The notes beneath the pieces are model-generated. The model searched no databases, was not told the origin of the DNA, and saw nothing but the letters and a program-made list of their open reading frames with translations. The translations under genes were made by a program, and so were the position numbers. 28,898 nt of DNA from Bacteroidia bacterium (lineage in GTDB: Bacteria; Bacteroidota; Bacteroidia; Bacteroidales; Azobacteroidaceae), in NCBI GenBank assembly GCA_025999255.1, contig BNXB01000012.1, positions 1 to 28,898 on the forward strand, given 5' to 3'. This document shows, piece after piece, positions 1 through 9,751 of this stretch. Position 1 is the stretch's first letter. Each line of letters opens with the position of its first letter.

Positions 1-731
1 CAAAGTAAAGCCTGAGCTTTCACAGCCTTGGCAATCGGTTGAGTAATCCGTCCCATTTCCTGACCTTCATCTGTAATGTATAAAGGAAGATTTTCCATTG
101 ATTCGTCGATCAAATCGGAAATGTATTTCACAACATCGTCAATAGTATCGCGATACCGGCGGACTTCTTCAATTGAGGAATCGATAGAAACCTCTTCATC
201 CATAATGGGGATAGGTCCGTAAAGTTGGAACAGGTAAAAATGATAGTACGCTTTCAGGAATTTCACTTCGGATATCCATCTGCTGCGTTCGAATTCATCC
301 AAATCTTTAGGTTTGTGGATATTGTTCAGGAAAATATTACAATTGCGGATTGCAACCCAAAGATTACCTCCTCCGACCCTTCCGTCCCAGAAATTCGAGT
401 ACGGATCATTACTGTTTTGAGCGCCGCGTCCCAATTCCCATGCGGGAATATAACCGCCTGTCCAACCGAATCGTTGATCAATAAAACCGGTGCCTTTGGG
501 TATTAACCAGTGTTCGTCGCCTCCCAGAAACCCCGGAGCTTGTCCTGGAATCACGCAGTTCGGTATATAACCATAGCATCCATACAAGGATTTTAATGAG
601 TTGATGCGGTTACTGAAAGCATTGTTGATGGTAGGATCGCCTTCCGGTACAATATCCAAATAATCGCTGCACGATGTATTTGCTAATACAGCAGTAATCA
701 GGAATGATATATATATAAATATTTTTTTCAT
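1..731 (-). CDS. SusD/RagB-family outer-membrane lipoprotein, partial (C-terminus beyond left edge)
   Basis: Read from an ATG at 731 on the minus strand, the frame stays open to the window edge (about 243 codons). It starts with a lipoprotein signal, MKKIFIYISFLITAVLANTSC, with the likely lipidated cysteine at residue 21, followed by SDYLDIVPEGDPT, the usual SusD opening. Further on come the SusD-typical segments FWDGRVGGGNLWVAIRNCNIFLNNI and the TPR-like KFLKAYYHFYLFQLYGPIPI. SusD proteins cap the SusC porin at the cell surface and bind the glycan or peptide ligand. The gene starts 12 nt after the susC stop, so the two are clearly co-transcribed. The ligand cannot be deduced because no degradative enzyme lies beside the pair in this window. 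Confidence 0.93.
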   Translation of the reverse strand, partial: MKKIFIYISFLITAVLANTSCSDYLDIVPEGDPTINNAFSNRINSLKSLYGCYGYIPNCVIPGQAPGFLGGDEHWLIPKGTGFIDQRFGWTGGYIPAWELGRGAQNSNDPYSNFWDGRVGGGNLWVAIRNCNIFLNNIHKPKDLDEFERSRWISEVKFLKAYYHFYLFQLYGPIPIMDEEVSIDSSIEEVRRYRDTIDDVVKYISDLIDESMENLPLYITDEGQEMGRITQPIAKAVKAQALL

Positions 732-743
732 ATGTAAAATGTT

Positions 744-3700
744 TTAGAATGAAAGTTGAAGACCGATATTAAATACCCGTTGAATGGGATAACCCAGTCC
801 GTTACCGCCCATTTCCGCATCCCATAACTTAAAGCGGCTGAATGTAAGCAGATTGGTGCCGCTTAGATAGACACGTAAATTCTGAGCTTTGATTTTGCGA
901 GCGACCATCTGAGGCATTGTATAGCCGATTTCTGCCGATTTCATACGCAGGAATGTACCGTCGCGCAGCCACCATGTACTTGTCTGGTTGTTATTACCGA
1001 TAGCAGAGGCAGACAAACGAGGCCAAAGAGCATATACATTCTGGTTTTCTTCGCTCCAGTGGCTGTCGGCTATAAATTGAAGCAGGGCATTATTTCCTTT
1101 TTTGCCTCCAAATTCATCCGAACTGGGTTGGACAAATGGGGTAATTTTACTTGGGTCGATGAAGAATGAAGAACGTGCAGAACCCTGAAAAAAGCAGTTG
1201 AAATCAAATGATTTGTATCCGAACGATAATCCTAAACCGTAAATAATCTCCGGAGTCGTCGGAAATCCAATAAGTACTTTATCCTGATTATCTATTATAC
1301 CATCATTGTTAATATCCTTGTATTTAATATCGCCGGCTTTGTAATCGCCGAATTGTTGTTTTGGCGAATTTGCTACGTCCTCTTCATCAACGAACAGACG
1401 TTCGGCAATTAATCCTCGGGGCTGACTTATTTTGCTTCCGATACTGCTCAACCAGGGCATTTGGGAATAGTCGGGTTCTTCATATTTGGAATATTCGCTG
1501 CTTGCATAAGTGAAATTACCTCTCATTGTTACCCACCAGTCTTTGTTTATTATGTGAGAATAATCGACCGATATATCCACCCCGTGTCCTTTCGCTTCGC
1601 CGATATTAGCGCTTGGCCATTTATTGTCATATACTTGTATTCCCAGAATTGTCGGAATGTCTTGCCTGGCTTGCAAAATATTAGTACGCTTTTCCGTAAA
1701 ATACTCTGCCTGGATCTCAAGATCTCTGAACAATCTCATCTCCAGTCCCAGATTCAATTTATGGGATACTTCCCAACCGATCTTATTGTTTGCATACCGG
1801 CGAATGGCTACTCCGTTATATGAATGTTGAAAATCATAACCGAAAGTGTATCCGGCTCCTTCGTTCATTCGTACGTCGGACAAATAGAAAAATCTGTCAT
1901 CCGATATGTTATCATTTCCGACCAATCCGTAAGACCCTTTCAGTTTGAGCATGTCAACTTTTTCGGAAATAGCGCTGCTTCCCCAGAAATCTTCCTTGGA
2001 AACAATCCATCCCAAACCTCCTGATGGGAAGAAACCCCAACGATGGTCTTTATCGAAACGTTCCGAACCGTTGTAGCCGAAGTTGACTTCTGCAAAATAA
2101 CGATCCCGTAAACCGTAGGTAAAACGTCCCGCCAACCCCATATTGCGCGAGGGAAGAGAAGTTTGCAAGGTCGTTTCATTGGCACTTTTAGCCTCGCGCA
2201 CAGTATATACCAACATACCGCTGATACTGTGTTTTTCGGCGAAAATACGGTCATAAGAAGCCGAGGCTTCCATATAGATTGAGCTGCTCACCTTCTTTTG
2301 CCCCTGGTGATAAGCCAGATAATCTGTTCCTGTATCGGGATTCAGGTCGTTTAGAGAATAAACGTCTGCATATTTATCGTACATCCCAACACTATAATAA
2401 AAAGGAATGTAGTCGCGAGTCAGGTCATAATAAGAATTGCGGGTAGTACTTCCCAATATACGTCCTTTCAGTCCTTGGGTAATAAAATCAAAATTCTGTT
2501 TCAGTTCCAGTTGGGCAACTACCGCCGTTTCTTCCGATTCCTTGTATCCACGCAACATTTCAGCATACGGGTTCATGTATTCGCCTCCTGTTCCGGAGTT
2601 GCCGAACAGTACCCAATGAGCGTATTCGTGAGCTTTATCAGGACGGTAAGTAGCAGGGAACAGTACCGGATTCGCTTTGATCGCTTTGGTGTACATAGCG
2701 GTACCTCCGTCTATCGGTCCCTGATAGGTATCGAACGTACCACTGACACGGACGGCAAGTTCTGTTGTTTTTGTCAAATTGATATTCGTATTTGAGCGCA
2801 CCGTGTATTTGTCCAGTTGTATGTTGTTGTTAAAGTTGTTTACGGGATCGACATTCAGAATACCGTTATCTCTGGAATACGACAAAGCGACGTAGTATTT
2901 GGCGATACTTCCCCCTCCGCTGAGGTTCAGGTTACCTCTCTGGTTGGAGGTATAATCTTTAAAAAGCATTGATTTCCAATCAACTGTAGGATAAACATAC
3001 GGATTCAATCCCTGTTCGCGGGCTGCTATATGGCTATCCAGATAGGGCAATGTCGCTAATGGATCGCGTGTTCTTACAGCTTCATTATGAAGTTTCATAA
3101 ACGTAATTGGGTCAGCCACTTTCACATCACTGGTCGGCGCTGAGAATGAATTTTCCGCTCTGAATGATACTTTCAGTTTGCCTTCCGAACCTTCTTTAGT
3201 GGTAACCAGGATTACTCCGTTAGCGCCTCGTGCACCATAAAGTGCGGTAGCAGTAGCGTCTTTCAGAATGGAGAAACTGGCAATATCATCAGGATTCAGG
3301 CGTGATAAATCTGTCGAAGTTAATTCAATATTATCAATCAAAATCAAAGGATTAGCCTTTCCGGTACCGAATGTAGTAACGCCGCGGATGAAAAATTCCG
3401 CATTGTCCTGTCCCGGTTCGCCGCTTCTTTGATAAGCGATAACGCCGGCTAATTTTCCGGCAAAACTGGTTGTCAGGTTACTGGTGGGCGCTTTTAATTC
3501 CGAGGGCTTGATTGATGTTACGGATCCCAGGACAGATGATTTTTTTTGTTTTGAGAAAGCCACAACCGTTACCTCTCCCAGTTCGTTATCCTTTGGAACC
3601 ATGCGGATACTCAATTTGTCCTGTTTGCCAATCTTCAACGTTTGTGTTTCATAGCCCAGATAAGATATTTCCAATTGGTCGGTCGATTGAGTCTGGATGG

Positions 3701-4154
3701 AAAATGTTCCGTCCAAATCGGTAGTAACACCGCGAGGCGTTCCCTTTACGACTACCATTACACCGGGGAAAGGTTCGCCGTTTTCGTCGAAAATAGAACC
3801 GGAAACCATCGAACTTTGCTGGGGGGGCTTAGCTTTTACTTCTTTTTTTTGTATGGTGATCTGTCGTCCGGAAATCACATAAACATTGTCCGTTGTCCGG
3901 AAAAGTTCTTGCAGAACATCGTCAATTTTCCGATTTTTCATATTCAATGAGACTTTTCTGTTTAAGTCCACATCTCCGTCGTTGAAAATGAAGATAAACT
4001 TACTAAGCCTCTCAACTTCGCTAAACGCTTCCTTCACAGTAATATTCTCCAGATTCAAGGTTAGCGTATTTTCCTGAGCATAACATTTATTTATTCCCAT
4101 CGAACAGGGGAAAAGATAAATCAGGAAAATGATTGATTTAAAAAGATTATTCAT
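744..4154 (-). CDS. SusC/RagA-family TonB-dependent outer-membrane transporter with N-terminal STN domain
   Basis: The 1136-residue protein has a signal peptide (about residues 1-26, ending CYAQ), then a secretin/TonB short N-terminal (STN) domain at about 28-100 (LNLENITVKEAFSEVERLS). A carboxypeptidase-D-like regulatory domain follows at about 116-190 (VSGSIFDENGEPFPGVMVVV). The plug domain contains the SusC signature around ILKDATATALYGARGANGV, and a long beta-barrel ends in a terminal aromatic strand (IGLQLSF). It imports a ligand across the outer membrane using TonB energy, with SusD as the lid. The STN extension is typical of SusC proteins that signal through a FecR anti-sigma factor, which fits the fecR gene immediately upstream on the same strand. 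Length is normal for the family. Substrate unknown. Confidence 0.96.
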   Translation of the reverse strand: MNNLFKSIIFLIYLFPCSMGINKCYAQENTLTLNLENITVKEAFSEVERLSKFIFIFNDGDVDLNRKVSLNMKNRKIDDVLQELFRTTDNVYVISGRQITIQKKEVKAKPPQQSSMVSGSIFDENGEPFPGVMVVVKGTPRGVTTDLDGTFSIQTQSTDQLEISYLGYETQTLKIGKQDKLSIRMVPKDNELGEVTVVAFSKQKKSSVLGSVTSIKPSELKAPTSNLTTSFAGKLAGVIAYQRSGEPGQDNAEFFIRGVTTFGTGKANPLILIDNIELTSTDLSRLNPDDIASFSILKDATATALYGARGANGVILVTTKEGSEGKLKVSFRAENSFSAPTSDVKVADPITFMKLHNEAVRTRDPLATLPYLDSHIAAREQGLNPYVYPTVDWKSMLFKDYTSNQRGNLNLSGGGSIAKYYVALSYSRDNGILNVDPVNNFNNNIQLDKYTVRSNTNINLTKTTELAVRVSGTFDTYQGPIDGGTAMYTKAIKANPVLFPATYRPDKAHEYAHWVLFGNSGTGGEYMNPYAEMLRGYKESEETAVVAQLELKQNFDFITQGLKGRILGSTTRNSYYDLTRDYIPFYYSVGMYDKYADVYSLNDLNPDTGTDYLAYHQGQKKVSSSIYMEASASYDRIFAEKHSISGMLVYTVREAKSANETTLQTSLPSRNMGLAGRFTYGLRDRYFAEVNFGYNGSERFDKDHRWGFFPSGGLGWIVSKEDFWGSSAISEKVDMLKLKGSYGLVGNDNISDDRFFYLSDVRMNEGAGYTFGYDFQHSYNGVAIRRYANNKIGWEVSHKLNLGLEMRLFRDLEIQAEYFTEKRTNILQARQDIPTILGIQVYDNKWPSANIGEAKGHGVDISVDYSHIINKDWWVTMRGNFTYASSEYSKYEEPDYSQMPWLSSIGSKISQPRGLIAERLFVDEEDVANSPKQQFGDYKAGDIKYKDINNDGIIDNQDKVLIGFPTTPEIIYGLGLSFGYKSFDFNCFFQGSARSSFFIDPSKITPFVQPSSDEFGGKKGNNALLQFIADSHWSEENQNVYALWPRLSASAIGNNNQTSTWWLRDGTFLRMKSAEIGYTMPQMVARKIKAQNLRVYLSGTNLLTFSRFKLWDAEMGGNGLGYPIQRVFNIGLQLSF

Positions 4155-4225
4155 ACTTTTGTTAATTGTTTTAATTTTTATTTAATTACAATTTCTCATT
4201 AGATTAAAGATTAAGACTTTTTTTC

Positions 4226-4254
4226 CCGGGCAATAACCCTCTATTATTGTCCGG
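4226..4254. promoter_or_regulatory. Stem-loop between fecR and susC
   Basis: CCGGGCAATAA (4226-4236) and TTATTGTCCGG (4244-4254) pair over 11 bp with one G-T wobble and a 7-nt loop. A T run follows on the plus strand only; on the minus strand, the direction of fecR and susC, the hairpin is followed by A residues, so it is not a standard intrinsic terminator for fecR. It may be an mRNA-processing or attenuation structure that sets fecR versus susC levels. Function is inferred. Confidence 0.45.
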
Positions 4255-4272
4255 TTTTTTTCCCATAAGCAA

Positions 4273-5472
4273 TTATATTTTACGAATTAATACTTGGTTA
4301 TTTGTTCTCTTATATTTGATGGGCGCTAAGCTTTCAATCGTTTTCAGCACCTCTTCGACATCCTCCTTCAGATCCAGTTTGCCGGAAACAAAAGATTCTT
4401 TGACGGTTTTTTCTGCAGATCGGTCTATTGCAAACCGGATAGCATAATGCCGTTCGATTCTTTGCAGGATATTTTTCATATTTTCACTGTGGAATTGCAT
4501 CAGACCGTCTTTCCAACAGATAACATCATAGACATCAACGGTTCGGACTGTCTGTTGCCGGGTAAGTTTGTCAACGGAAAGCATTTGATCCTGCTGCAAT
4601 ACGGTCTTCCTGCCGTCCGCTCCGACTTCTACGGAACCGGAAACGAGCGTTACGGCAGTAGTCGATTCTTCAGGATAAGCATTAATGTTGAATCTTGTGC
4701 CTAAAACGGTAACCAGGATATTCCCGGTCTTCACTTTGAAAGGCCGGCCGGCATTGTGCGCCACCTCAAAATAAGCTTCTCCTTCAATCATTACTTCACG
4801 GCTGTCATCGGCAAATTCTACCGGATAAGTCGCCCTGCTTCCGGCGTTTAACCACAACCTGGATCCGTCTGAGAATACGATGGAAGAATTTTTCCCCCAG
4901 GGTACTACCACCTGATTGAAAAGCGTATTCTTAACGCCGGAAGAAATTTCCTGTCGGATCTCATTTTTTTTATTTACTACTAACCGTCCTTCTTCATCAT
5001 ATTGTAAATCGACATTATTACCGGAGATGTTGTGCCGGCTATTGTCGGCAAGAATTACCTGAACGTCGGTATCCGGAATAGAGCCCGAAAAAGGAATATA
5101 ATCGGATAATACGGATTGATCGGTTGAAAAGTTCGTCTTATTGTTGTGCAGGTTCCATAAACCAAACACTAACGCAATACATGCAGCTGAAGTGAGGATG
5201 GTAATTAACAATTTTTTCCGGCTTGGTTTCTTGGTGTCCGTATCAATCTTGTTCCATAATATCCGGACATCAGTTTCCGGTAATTCCAATTTGTCCAGGG
5301 TTAGCGATTGCACGATATTCCGTGCATTGTATATTTCATCTTCCAGTTCGGGATACAATTGCATGAAAGCCGACCAGAAAGTGTCTGATTCGGAATCAGG
5401 CTGTTGTACCCACCGGATAAAATCCATATCGGATGCAAAATCCTCACATTTATATCGTCTATATCTGTCCAT
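4273..5472 (-). CDS. FecR-family anti-sigma factor
   Basis: The 399-residue inner-membrane protein has a cytoplasmic N-terminal part (1-87) that would hold the sigma factor, one membrane segment at about 88-108 (LLITILTSAACIALVFGLW), a periplasmic FecR domain (SSIVFSDGSRLWLNAGS, then VMIEGEAYFEV and VLGTRFNI) and a C-terminal DUF4974 domain (MKNILQRIERHYAIRF to the end). In FecIRA-type systems the periplasmic domain senses the STN domain of the loaded transporter and releases the ECF sigma factor. It lies 118 nt upstream of susC on the same strand. Unusually, the partner sigma gene is divergent rather than upstream in the same operon. Confidence 0.95.
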   Translation of the reverse strand: MDRYRRYKCEDFASDMDFIRWVQQPDSESDTFWSAFMQLYPELEDEIYNARNIVQSLTLDKLELPETDVRILWNKIDTDTKKPSRKKLLITILTSAACIALVFGLWNLHNNKTNFSTDQSVLSDYIPFSGSIPDTDVQVILADNSRHNISGNNVDLQYDEEGRLVVNKKNEIRQEISSGVKNTLFNQVVVPWGKNSSIVFSDGSRLWLNAGSRATYPVEFADDSREVMIEGEAYFEVAHNAGRPFKVKTGNILVTVLGTRFNINAYPEESTTAVTLVSGSVEVGADGRKTVLQQDQMLSVDKLTRQQTVRTVDVYDVICWKDGLMQFHSENMKNILQRIERHYAIRFAIDRSAEKTVKESFVSGKLDLKEDVEEVLKTIESLAPIKYKRTNNQVLIRKI

Positions 5473-5501
5473 TCAAATATTCTTACATCATATAAAGACA
5501 T

Positions 5502-5601
5502 TTTTACAAATTTTGTACTCTATTGTGTAAAGAATATAACATTTATTGTATTATTTAAATATAATTTTACATTATTTATACTCTATTGTGTAAAAAATAT
5601 A
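5502..5601. repeat. Two 37-bp direct repeats, each with a TTTACA-N17-TGTAAA inverted repeat, in the sigma/fecR intergenic region
   Basis: Copies at 5502-5538 and 5565-5601 match at 32 of 37 positions and are spaced 63 bp apart; the core TACTCTATTGTGTAAA is identical. Each copy contains the inverted half-sites TTTACA and TGTAAA 17 bp apart (5503-5508/5526-5531 and 5566-5571/5589-5594). A second small palindrome, TACAAA-T-TTTGTA, lies at 5505-5517. The region separates divergent genes, so these look like operator sites serving one or both promoters. The binding protein is unknown. Confidence 0.6.
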
Positions 5602-5609
5602 TAATTTTG
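5602..5609 (+). promoter_or_regulatory. Candidate -7 element (TAATTTTG) for the ECF sigma gene
   Basis: TAATTTTG fits the Bacteroidetes -7 consensus TAnnTTTG and lies 22 nt before the ATG at 5632, immediately after the second direct repeat. I see no TTTG at the expected -33 distance, so the promoter may be factor-dependent. Confidence 0.4.
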
Positions 5610-5631
5610 TAACATTTTAAATAGAATAATT

Positions 5632-6195
5632 ATGAAATTATCCTATAAACAGAATTCGGAAAGTATTTTATGGAATCAATTTCTGGAGGGTGACAGGCTT
5701 GCTTTTGCCAGGATATATGAACTGTATGTCCAAAAATTATATCATTACGGATTGAAATTATCACCGGATAAAGATTTTGTGATGGATTGTATTCATGATC
5801 TTTTTGTGAATCTTTTCCAAAATCGAAAAACAATCGGTAATACCAACAATATTCTTTTTTATCTTATCCGGTCGTTGAAAAATAATATGAATCGTCGTTT
5901 AGCGAGGGAACAGGAATATTTTGACAATTATTCTTCATTGGAAAATTTACTTGGCGAGCAACCTGTTGACGAACCGGATTTTACAGACTATAAAAGCCAA
6001 TGTTTGCAAAGAGCTGTTAACCAACTGTCTAAAAGGCAGAAGGAGGTTATACATTTATGTTACTTCGATAATTTCAATAATGAAGAAATTGCTCAAATCA
6101 TGGATATCAATTACCAGTCGGTTCGAAATATGCTGCATCAGGCATTAAAAACTCTTCGAAAATGTATTCCGAAAAATTCTTTTTTATTTTTTTAG
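5632..6195 (+). CDS. ECF-type RNA polymerase sigma-70 factor
   Basis: The 187-residue protein has a region 2 at about 22-90 (FARIYELYVQKLYHYG through NILFYLIRSLKNNMNRRL) and a region 4 helix-turn-helix at about 131-177 (LSKRQKEVIHLCYFDNFNNEEIAQIM, then SVRNMLHQALKTLRK). This is the Bacteroidetes ECF group paired with FecR anti-sigma proteins. It probably directs RNA polymerase to the susC/susD operon when the transporter is loaded. The gene is transcribed away from fecR, with 159 nt and two repeated candidate operators between the two start codons. It ends just before a strong bidirectional terminator. Confidence 0.95.
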   Translation: MKLSYKQNSESILWNQFLEGDRLAFARIYELYVQKLYHYGLKLSPDKDFVMDCIHDLFVNLFQNRKTIGNTNNILFYLIRSLKNNMNRRLAREQEYFDNYSSLENLLGEQPVDEPDFTDYKSQCLQRAVNQLSKRQKEVIHLCYFDNFNNEEIAQIMDINYQSVRNMLHQALKTLRKCIPKNSFLFF

Positions 6196-6207
6196 TTGAG
6201 AGAAGAG

Positions 6208-6237
6208 AAAAAAAAAGCGGCCTAAGCCGCTTTTTTT
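6208..6237. terminator. Bidirectional intrinsic terminator between the ECF sigma gene and frdB
   Basis: A 5-bp GC stem GCGGC/GCCGC with a CTAA loop is flanked by nine A on the left and seven T on the right, so it gives a U-tract on both strands. It terminates the sigma gene on the plus strand and the convergent frd operon on the minus strand. The T run runs into the frdB stop codon (6236-6238). Confidence 0.85.
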
Positions 6238-6991
6238 AGTCTTTCATTTTTGCTGAGATAAACTCTCGGTTCATCCGGGCGATATTACTGATAGATATAT
6301 TTTTAGGACATTCCTGCTCGCAGGCCATGGTATTGGTACAGTTACCGAATCCCAGCTCATCCATTTTTGCTACCATTGCTTTTGCACGGCGGGCAGCCTC
6401 TATACGTCCTTGTGGTAAGAGCGCTAACTGGCTCACTTTTGCAGAAACGAATAACATGGCGGAACCATTCTTACAGGCAGCCACGCAGGCGCCACACCCG
6501 ATACAGGATGCCGCATCCATTGCTTCGTCGGCTTTTGCTTTTGGAATAGGAATAGCGTTGGCATCGGGAACTCCTCCGGTATTTACCGATACATAACCAC
6601 CGGCCTGGATAATTTTATCGAAAGCCTGACGATCAACCATCAGATCGCGTATCACAGGGAATCCGGCAGAGCGCCATGGCTCGATTGTGATTGTCTCGCC
6701 ATCTTTGAATTTACGCATGTGTAATTGGCAGGTCGTGATATCTTCATCCGGTCCATGCGGATGTCCGTTGATATAGAGGGAACACATTCCGCAGATTCCT
6801 TCACGGCAATCGTGGTCGAAAACTACGGGTTCTTGTCCTCCATTGATTAGTTTTTCATTCAGGATATCCAGCATTTCCAAAAACGAGGTGTCACCGGAAA
6901 TACCATCCAATTTATATGTCTCAAAGTTTCCTTTGGCTTTGGGACCTTTTTGTCTCCAGATTTTTAAATTTATATTGATTACTTTTTCCAT
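6236..6991 (-). CDS. frdB: Quinol:fumarate reductase / succinate dehydrogenase iron-sulfur subunit
   Basis: The 251-residue protein carries all three cluster motifs: a [2Fe-2S] set with Cys62, Cys67, Cys70 and Cys88; a [4Fe-4S] set in [13 protein letters not shown] (Cys163, 166, 169, 173); and the third set with Cys218, Cys224 and Cys228 in the CEQECP region. It passes electrons between the membrane cytochrome b and the flavoprotein subunit. It starts 5 nt after the frdA stop, and the order C-A-B is that of the Wolinella/Bacteroides enzymes. In Bacteroidales this complex mainly reduces fumarate to succinate during fermentation; the direction cannot be read from sequence alone. Confidence 0.96.
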   Translation of the reverse strand: MEKVININLKIWRQKGPKAKGNFETYKLDGISGDTSFLEMLDILNEKLINGGQEPVVFDHDCREGICGMCSLYINGHPHGPDEDITTCQLHMRKFKDGETITIEPWRSAGFPVIRDLMVDRQAFDKIIQAGGYVSVNTGGVPDANAIPIPKAKADEAMDAASCIGCGACVAACKNGSAMLFVSAKVSQLALLPQGRIEAARRAKAMVAKMDELGFGNCTNTMACEQECPKNISISNIARMNREFISAKMKD

Positions 6992-6996
6992 GACGT

Positions 6997-8943
6997 TTAC
7001 GCTTTATAGTTTCTTTGCTGACGAACGATGAATTCATATTCCAGCGGTTCTTTGATCAATTCCGGTTCTTTATCTTCACCCATATATTTCCAGCAGGCTG
7101 CATATGAGTATTTCTCATCATCACGCATAGCCTCGCCTTCAGGAGTCTGATATTCTTCACGGAAATGACCTCCGCAGGATTCGTTACGGTTTAGACCGTC
7201 GAGCGCCATCAGGTACCCGATTTCGAGAAAGTCTGCTACACGTAAAGCTTTTTCCAGTTCCACGTTCAATGTGTTGGCCTCACCCGGAATGCGTACATTG
7301 GTCCAGAATTCTTTTTTTACTTCTTTCAGTTTTAGCAGAGCAGTTTCCAAAGATTCTTTTGTACGTCCCATTCCCACATAATCCCACATAATCAGACCGA
7401 GCTCTTTGTGAATAGAATCGACCGAACGTTTTCCTTTGATGCCCATCAAACGGACAATTTTATCGTTAACGGCCTTTTCTGCAGTTTCAAATTCCGGAAG
7501 ATCGGCGCTGAAACGTGGAACGCGGATTTGATCTGCCAGGTAATTCTGGATTGTATAAGGAAGAACGAAATATCCGTCGGCTAATCCCTGCATCAAGGCA
7601 GAAGCTCCAAGACGGTTTGCGCCATGATCGGAGAAGTTAGCTTCACCGATGGCGAAAAGACCGGGTATAGTTGTCATTAGTTCGTAATCAACCCAGATAC
7701 CTCCCATAGTATAGTGAATTGCAGGATAGATCATCATTGGAGTTTCGTACGGATTATCGTCAACGATTTTTTCGTACATTTGGAAAAGGTTTCCATAACG
7801 GGCTTCTACCGCTTTCAAACCCAGACGGTTGATTGCTTCGGAGAAGTCCAGGTAAACGGCCAGTCCTGTAGAACCGACTCCATATCCCGCATCACAACGT
7901 TCTTTGGCCGCACGTGACGCTACGTCGCGAGGGACAAGGTTCCCGAAAGCCGGATATCTCCTTTCCAGGTAATAATCTCTATCTTCTTCTTTTATTTGTG
8001 TCGGTTTTAATTTTCCTGCGCGAATGGCTTCGGCATCTTCTTTTTTCTTCGGTACCCAAATCCGTCCGTCGTTACGCAAGGATTCCGACATCAAAGTCAA
8101 TTTTGACTGGAATTCTCCGTGAACGGGAATGCAGGTAGGATGGATTTGTGCAAAACAGGGATTTCCGAAATAAGCTCCCCGGCGGTAACATTGTGTTGCA
8201 GCCGAACCGTTCGATGCCATTGCATTGGTGGAAAGGAAAAATGCGTTCCCGTATCCTCCGGTACCGATAACTACGGCATGAGCGGCAAAGCGTTCCACTT
8301 TACCTGTTACCAGGTTGCGGGCAATAATTCCACGGGCGCGACCGTCGATTACAACCAAATCCAGCATTTCGTAACGGGTATAAAGTTTAACCGAACCTTT
8401 GCTTACCTGGCGGCTCAAAGCAGAATAAGCTCCCAGTAACAACTGTTGTCCGGTTTGTCCTTTTGCATAAAAAGTACGGGAAACCTGAGCTCCTCCGAAT
8501 GACCGGTTGTCGAGCAAACCTCCGTATTCGCGGGCAAAAGGAACGCCCTGAGCCACGCATTGATCGATAATACTGTTTGCAACTTCAGCCAGACGATATA
8601 CGTTTCCTTCACGGGCGCGGTAGTCACCACCTTTGATAGTATCGTAGAACAAACGATAAACCGAGTCGCCGTCGTTTTGATAGTTCTTTGCAGCATTGAT
8701 ACCTCCTTGTGCGGCAATCGAGTGTGCACGACGGGGAGAGTCCTGAATGCAGAAGTTCAATACATTAAATCCCATTTCGCCGAGTGAGGCTGCCGCAGAA
8801 GCTCCCGCAAGACCGGTTCCTACGACGATAATATCCAAACGGCGTTTATTTGCAGGATTTACCAGTTTCTGGTGATTTTTATAATTGGTCCATTTTTCGG
8901 CCAACGGACCCTGAGGTATTTTAGCATCTAGTATAGTACTCAT
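6997..8943 (-). CDS. frdA: Quinol:fumarate reductase / succinate dehydrogenase flavoprotein subunit
   Basis: The 648-residue protein has an N-terminal FAD-binding motif ([16 protein letters not shown] at about 40-55) and the covalent FAD attachment motif HSIAAQGG with His74. Substrate-binding segments include [12 protein letters not shown], and the C-terminal flavin contact is [26 protein letters not shown]. It is the catalytic subunit interconverting fumarate and succinate on the cytoplasmic face of the membrane. It is the middle gene of frdCAB, 50 nt after frdC. Length matches the Bacteroides-type subunit, which is longer than the E. coli one. Confidence 0.97.
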   Translation of the reverse strand: MSTILDAKIPQGPLAEKWTNYKNHQKLVNPANKRRLDIIVVGTGLAGASAAASLGEMGFNVLNFCIQDSPRRAHSIAAQGGINAAKNYQNDGDSVYRLFYDTIKGGDYRAREGNVYRLAEVANSIIDQCVAQGVPFAREYGGLLDNRSFGGAQVSRTFYAKGQTGQQLLLGAYSALSRQVSKGSVKLYTRYEMLDLVVIDGRARGIIARNLVTGKVERFAAHAVVIGTGGYGNAFFLSTNAMASNGSAATQCYRRGAYFGNPCFAQIHPTCIPVHGEFQSKLTLMSESLRNDGRIWVPKKKEDAEAIRAGKLKPTQIKEEDRDYYLERRYPAFGNLVPRDVASRAAKERCDAGYGVGSTGLAVYLDFSEAINRLGLKAVEARYGNLFQMYEKIVDDNPYETPMMIYPAIHYTMGGIWVDYELMTTIPGLFAIGEANFSDHGANRLGASALMQGLADGYFVLPYTIQNYLADQIRVPRFSADLPEFETAEKAVNDKIVRLMGIKGKRSVDSIHKELGLIMWDYVGMGRTKESLETALLKLKEVKKEFWTNVRIPGEANTLNVELEKALRVADFLEIGYLMALDGLNRNESCGGHFREEYQTPEGEAMRDDEKYSYAACWKYMGEDKEPELIKEPLEYEFIVRQQRNYKA

Positions 8944-8993
8944 AATTTGTCTTTTCTTTTTTTAGAAATTAATAATGGGAGAAAAGTCCTTCA

Positions 8994-9704
8994 TTAAATT
9001 CCGCAGCATGAGCCGTCGCAGAATGATTTAACGTAAAAATAAATCGTTACAAAGGCAAATCCCAGGCAAATAACTGTGGCCATAATCTGTCCGACCGCTT
9101 TCCAACGGTTAAGCCAGACGGTGTTATTCCATCCGATGGTCTGGAATGCACTCCAAAATCCGTGCGAAAGGTGAAACCAAAGCGCCACGTACCATATCAG
9201 ATAGGCAATTGCTATCCAGGTTTGACTGAAATAATACTTGATAAATTCAGTTCCGGCCTGAGGAGATACCATGCTTTCTCCCAGTTCGACTTCGTGATGT
9301 CCGATGAGTTCGGTAAACATCATTTTGTACCAGAATTGTGTGAAATGCAGCAACAAAAAACCTACAACCACGATCCCCAAAACAAACATGTTTTGTGACG
9401 CCCAGGTCACATGTTTGGGACGGGAACTTACCTCATAACTGTTGTTTCCGCGAGCTTTACGATTTTGCAATGTAAGCATGGATGCATAAATGAAATGGAT
9501 AGCTATAATCGCCCCTAATCCAATGGTTGCTACTACGGCATACCAGTTGGCGCCCAAAAGAGCGCAGATGGCATTATAAGCATCCTCCGAAAATACCGCT
9601 GCCACATTCATCGATACGTGAAACAGCAAAAAAAGCACAAGAACGATACCCGATACACTCATGATAACTTTCTTGCCGATAGAAGAGTTAAATAACCAAC
9701 ACAT
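8994..9704 (-). CDS. frdC: Quinol:fumarate reductase cytochrome b subunit (type B, di-heme)
   Basis: The protein anchors the complex and exchanges electrons with menaquinol. Read from ATG 9704 it has 236 residues, starting MCWLFNSSIGKKVIMS, which matches the usual start of this family. Five membrane helices carry histidines at about 29, 70, 120, 178 and 181 that fit di-heme ligation as in the Wolinella type. A longer reading from a GTG at 9752 is unlikely: that codon lies inside the -7 box of the promoter at 9752-9782. This is the first gene of the frdCAB operon. The unusual C-terminus is Cys-rich (SFCDGSCCGI). Confidence 0.94.
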   Translation of the reverse strand: MCWLFNSSIGKKVIMSVSGIVLVLFLLFHVSMNVAAVFSEDAYNAICALLGANWYAVVATIGLGAIIAIHFIYASMLTLQNRKARGNNSYEVSSRPKHVTWASQNMFVLGIVVVGFLLLHFTQFWYKMMFTELIGHHEVELGESMVSPQAGTEFIKYYFSQTWIAIAYLIWYVALWFHLSHGFWSAFQTIGWNNTVWLNRWKAVGQIMATVICLGFAFVTIYFYVKSFCDGSCCGI

Positions 9705-9751
9705 AGAACTTTGTTTTAATTTTGTATTTAAGAAGTTTCGTATTTTGTCCA

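Noticed and set aside
1461..1823. 120-residue open frame on the plus strand inside susC
   Set aside because: Shadow of the SusC barrel codons; no motif.
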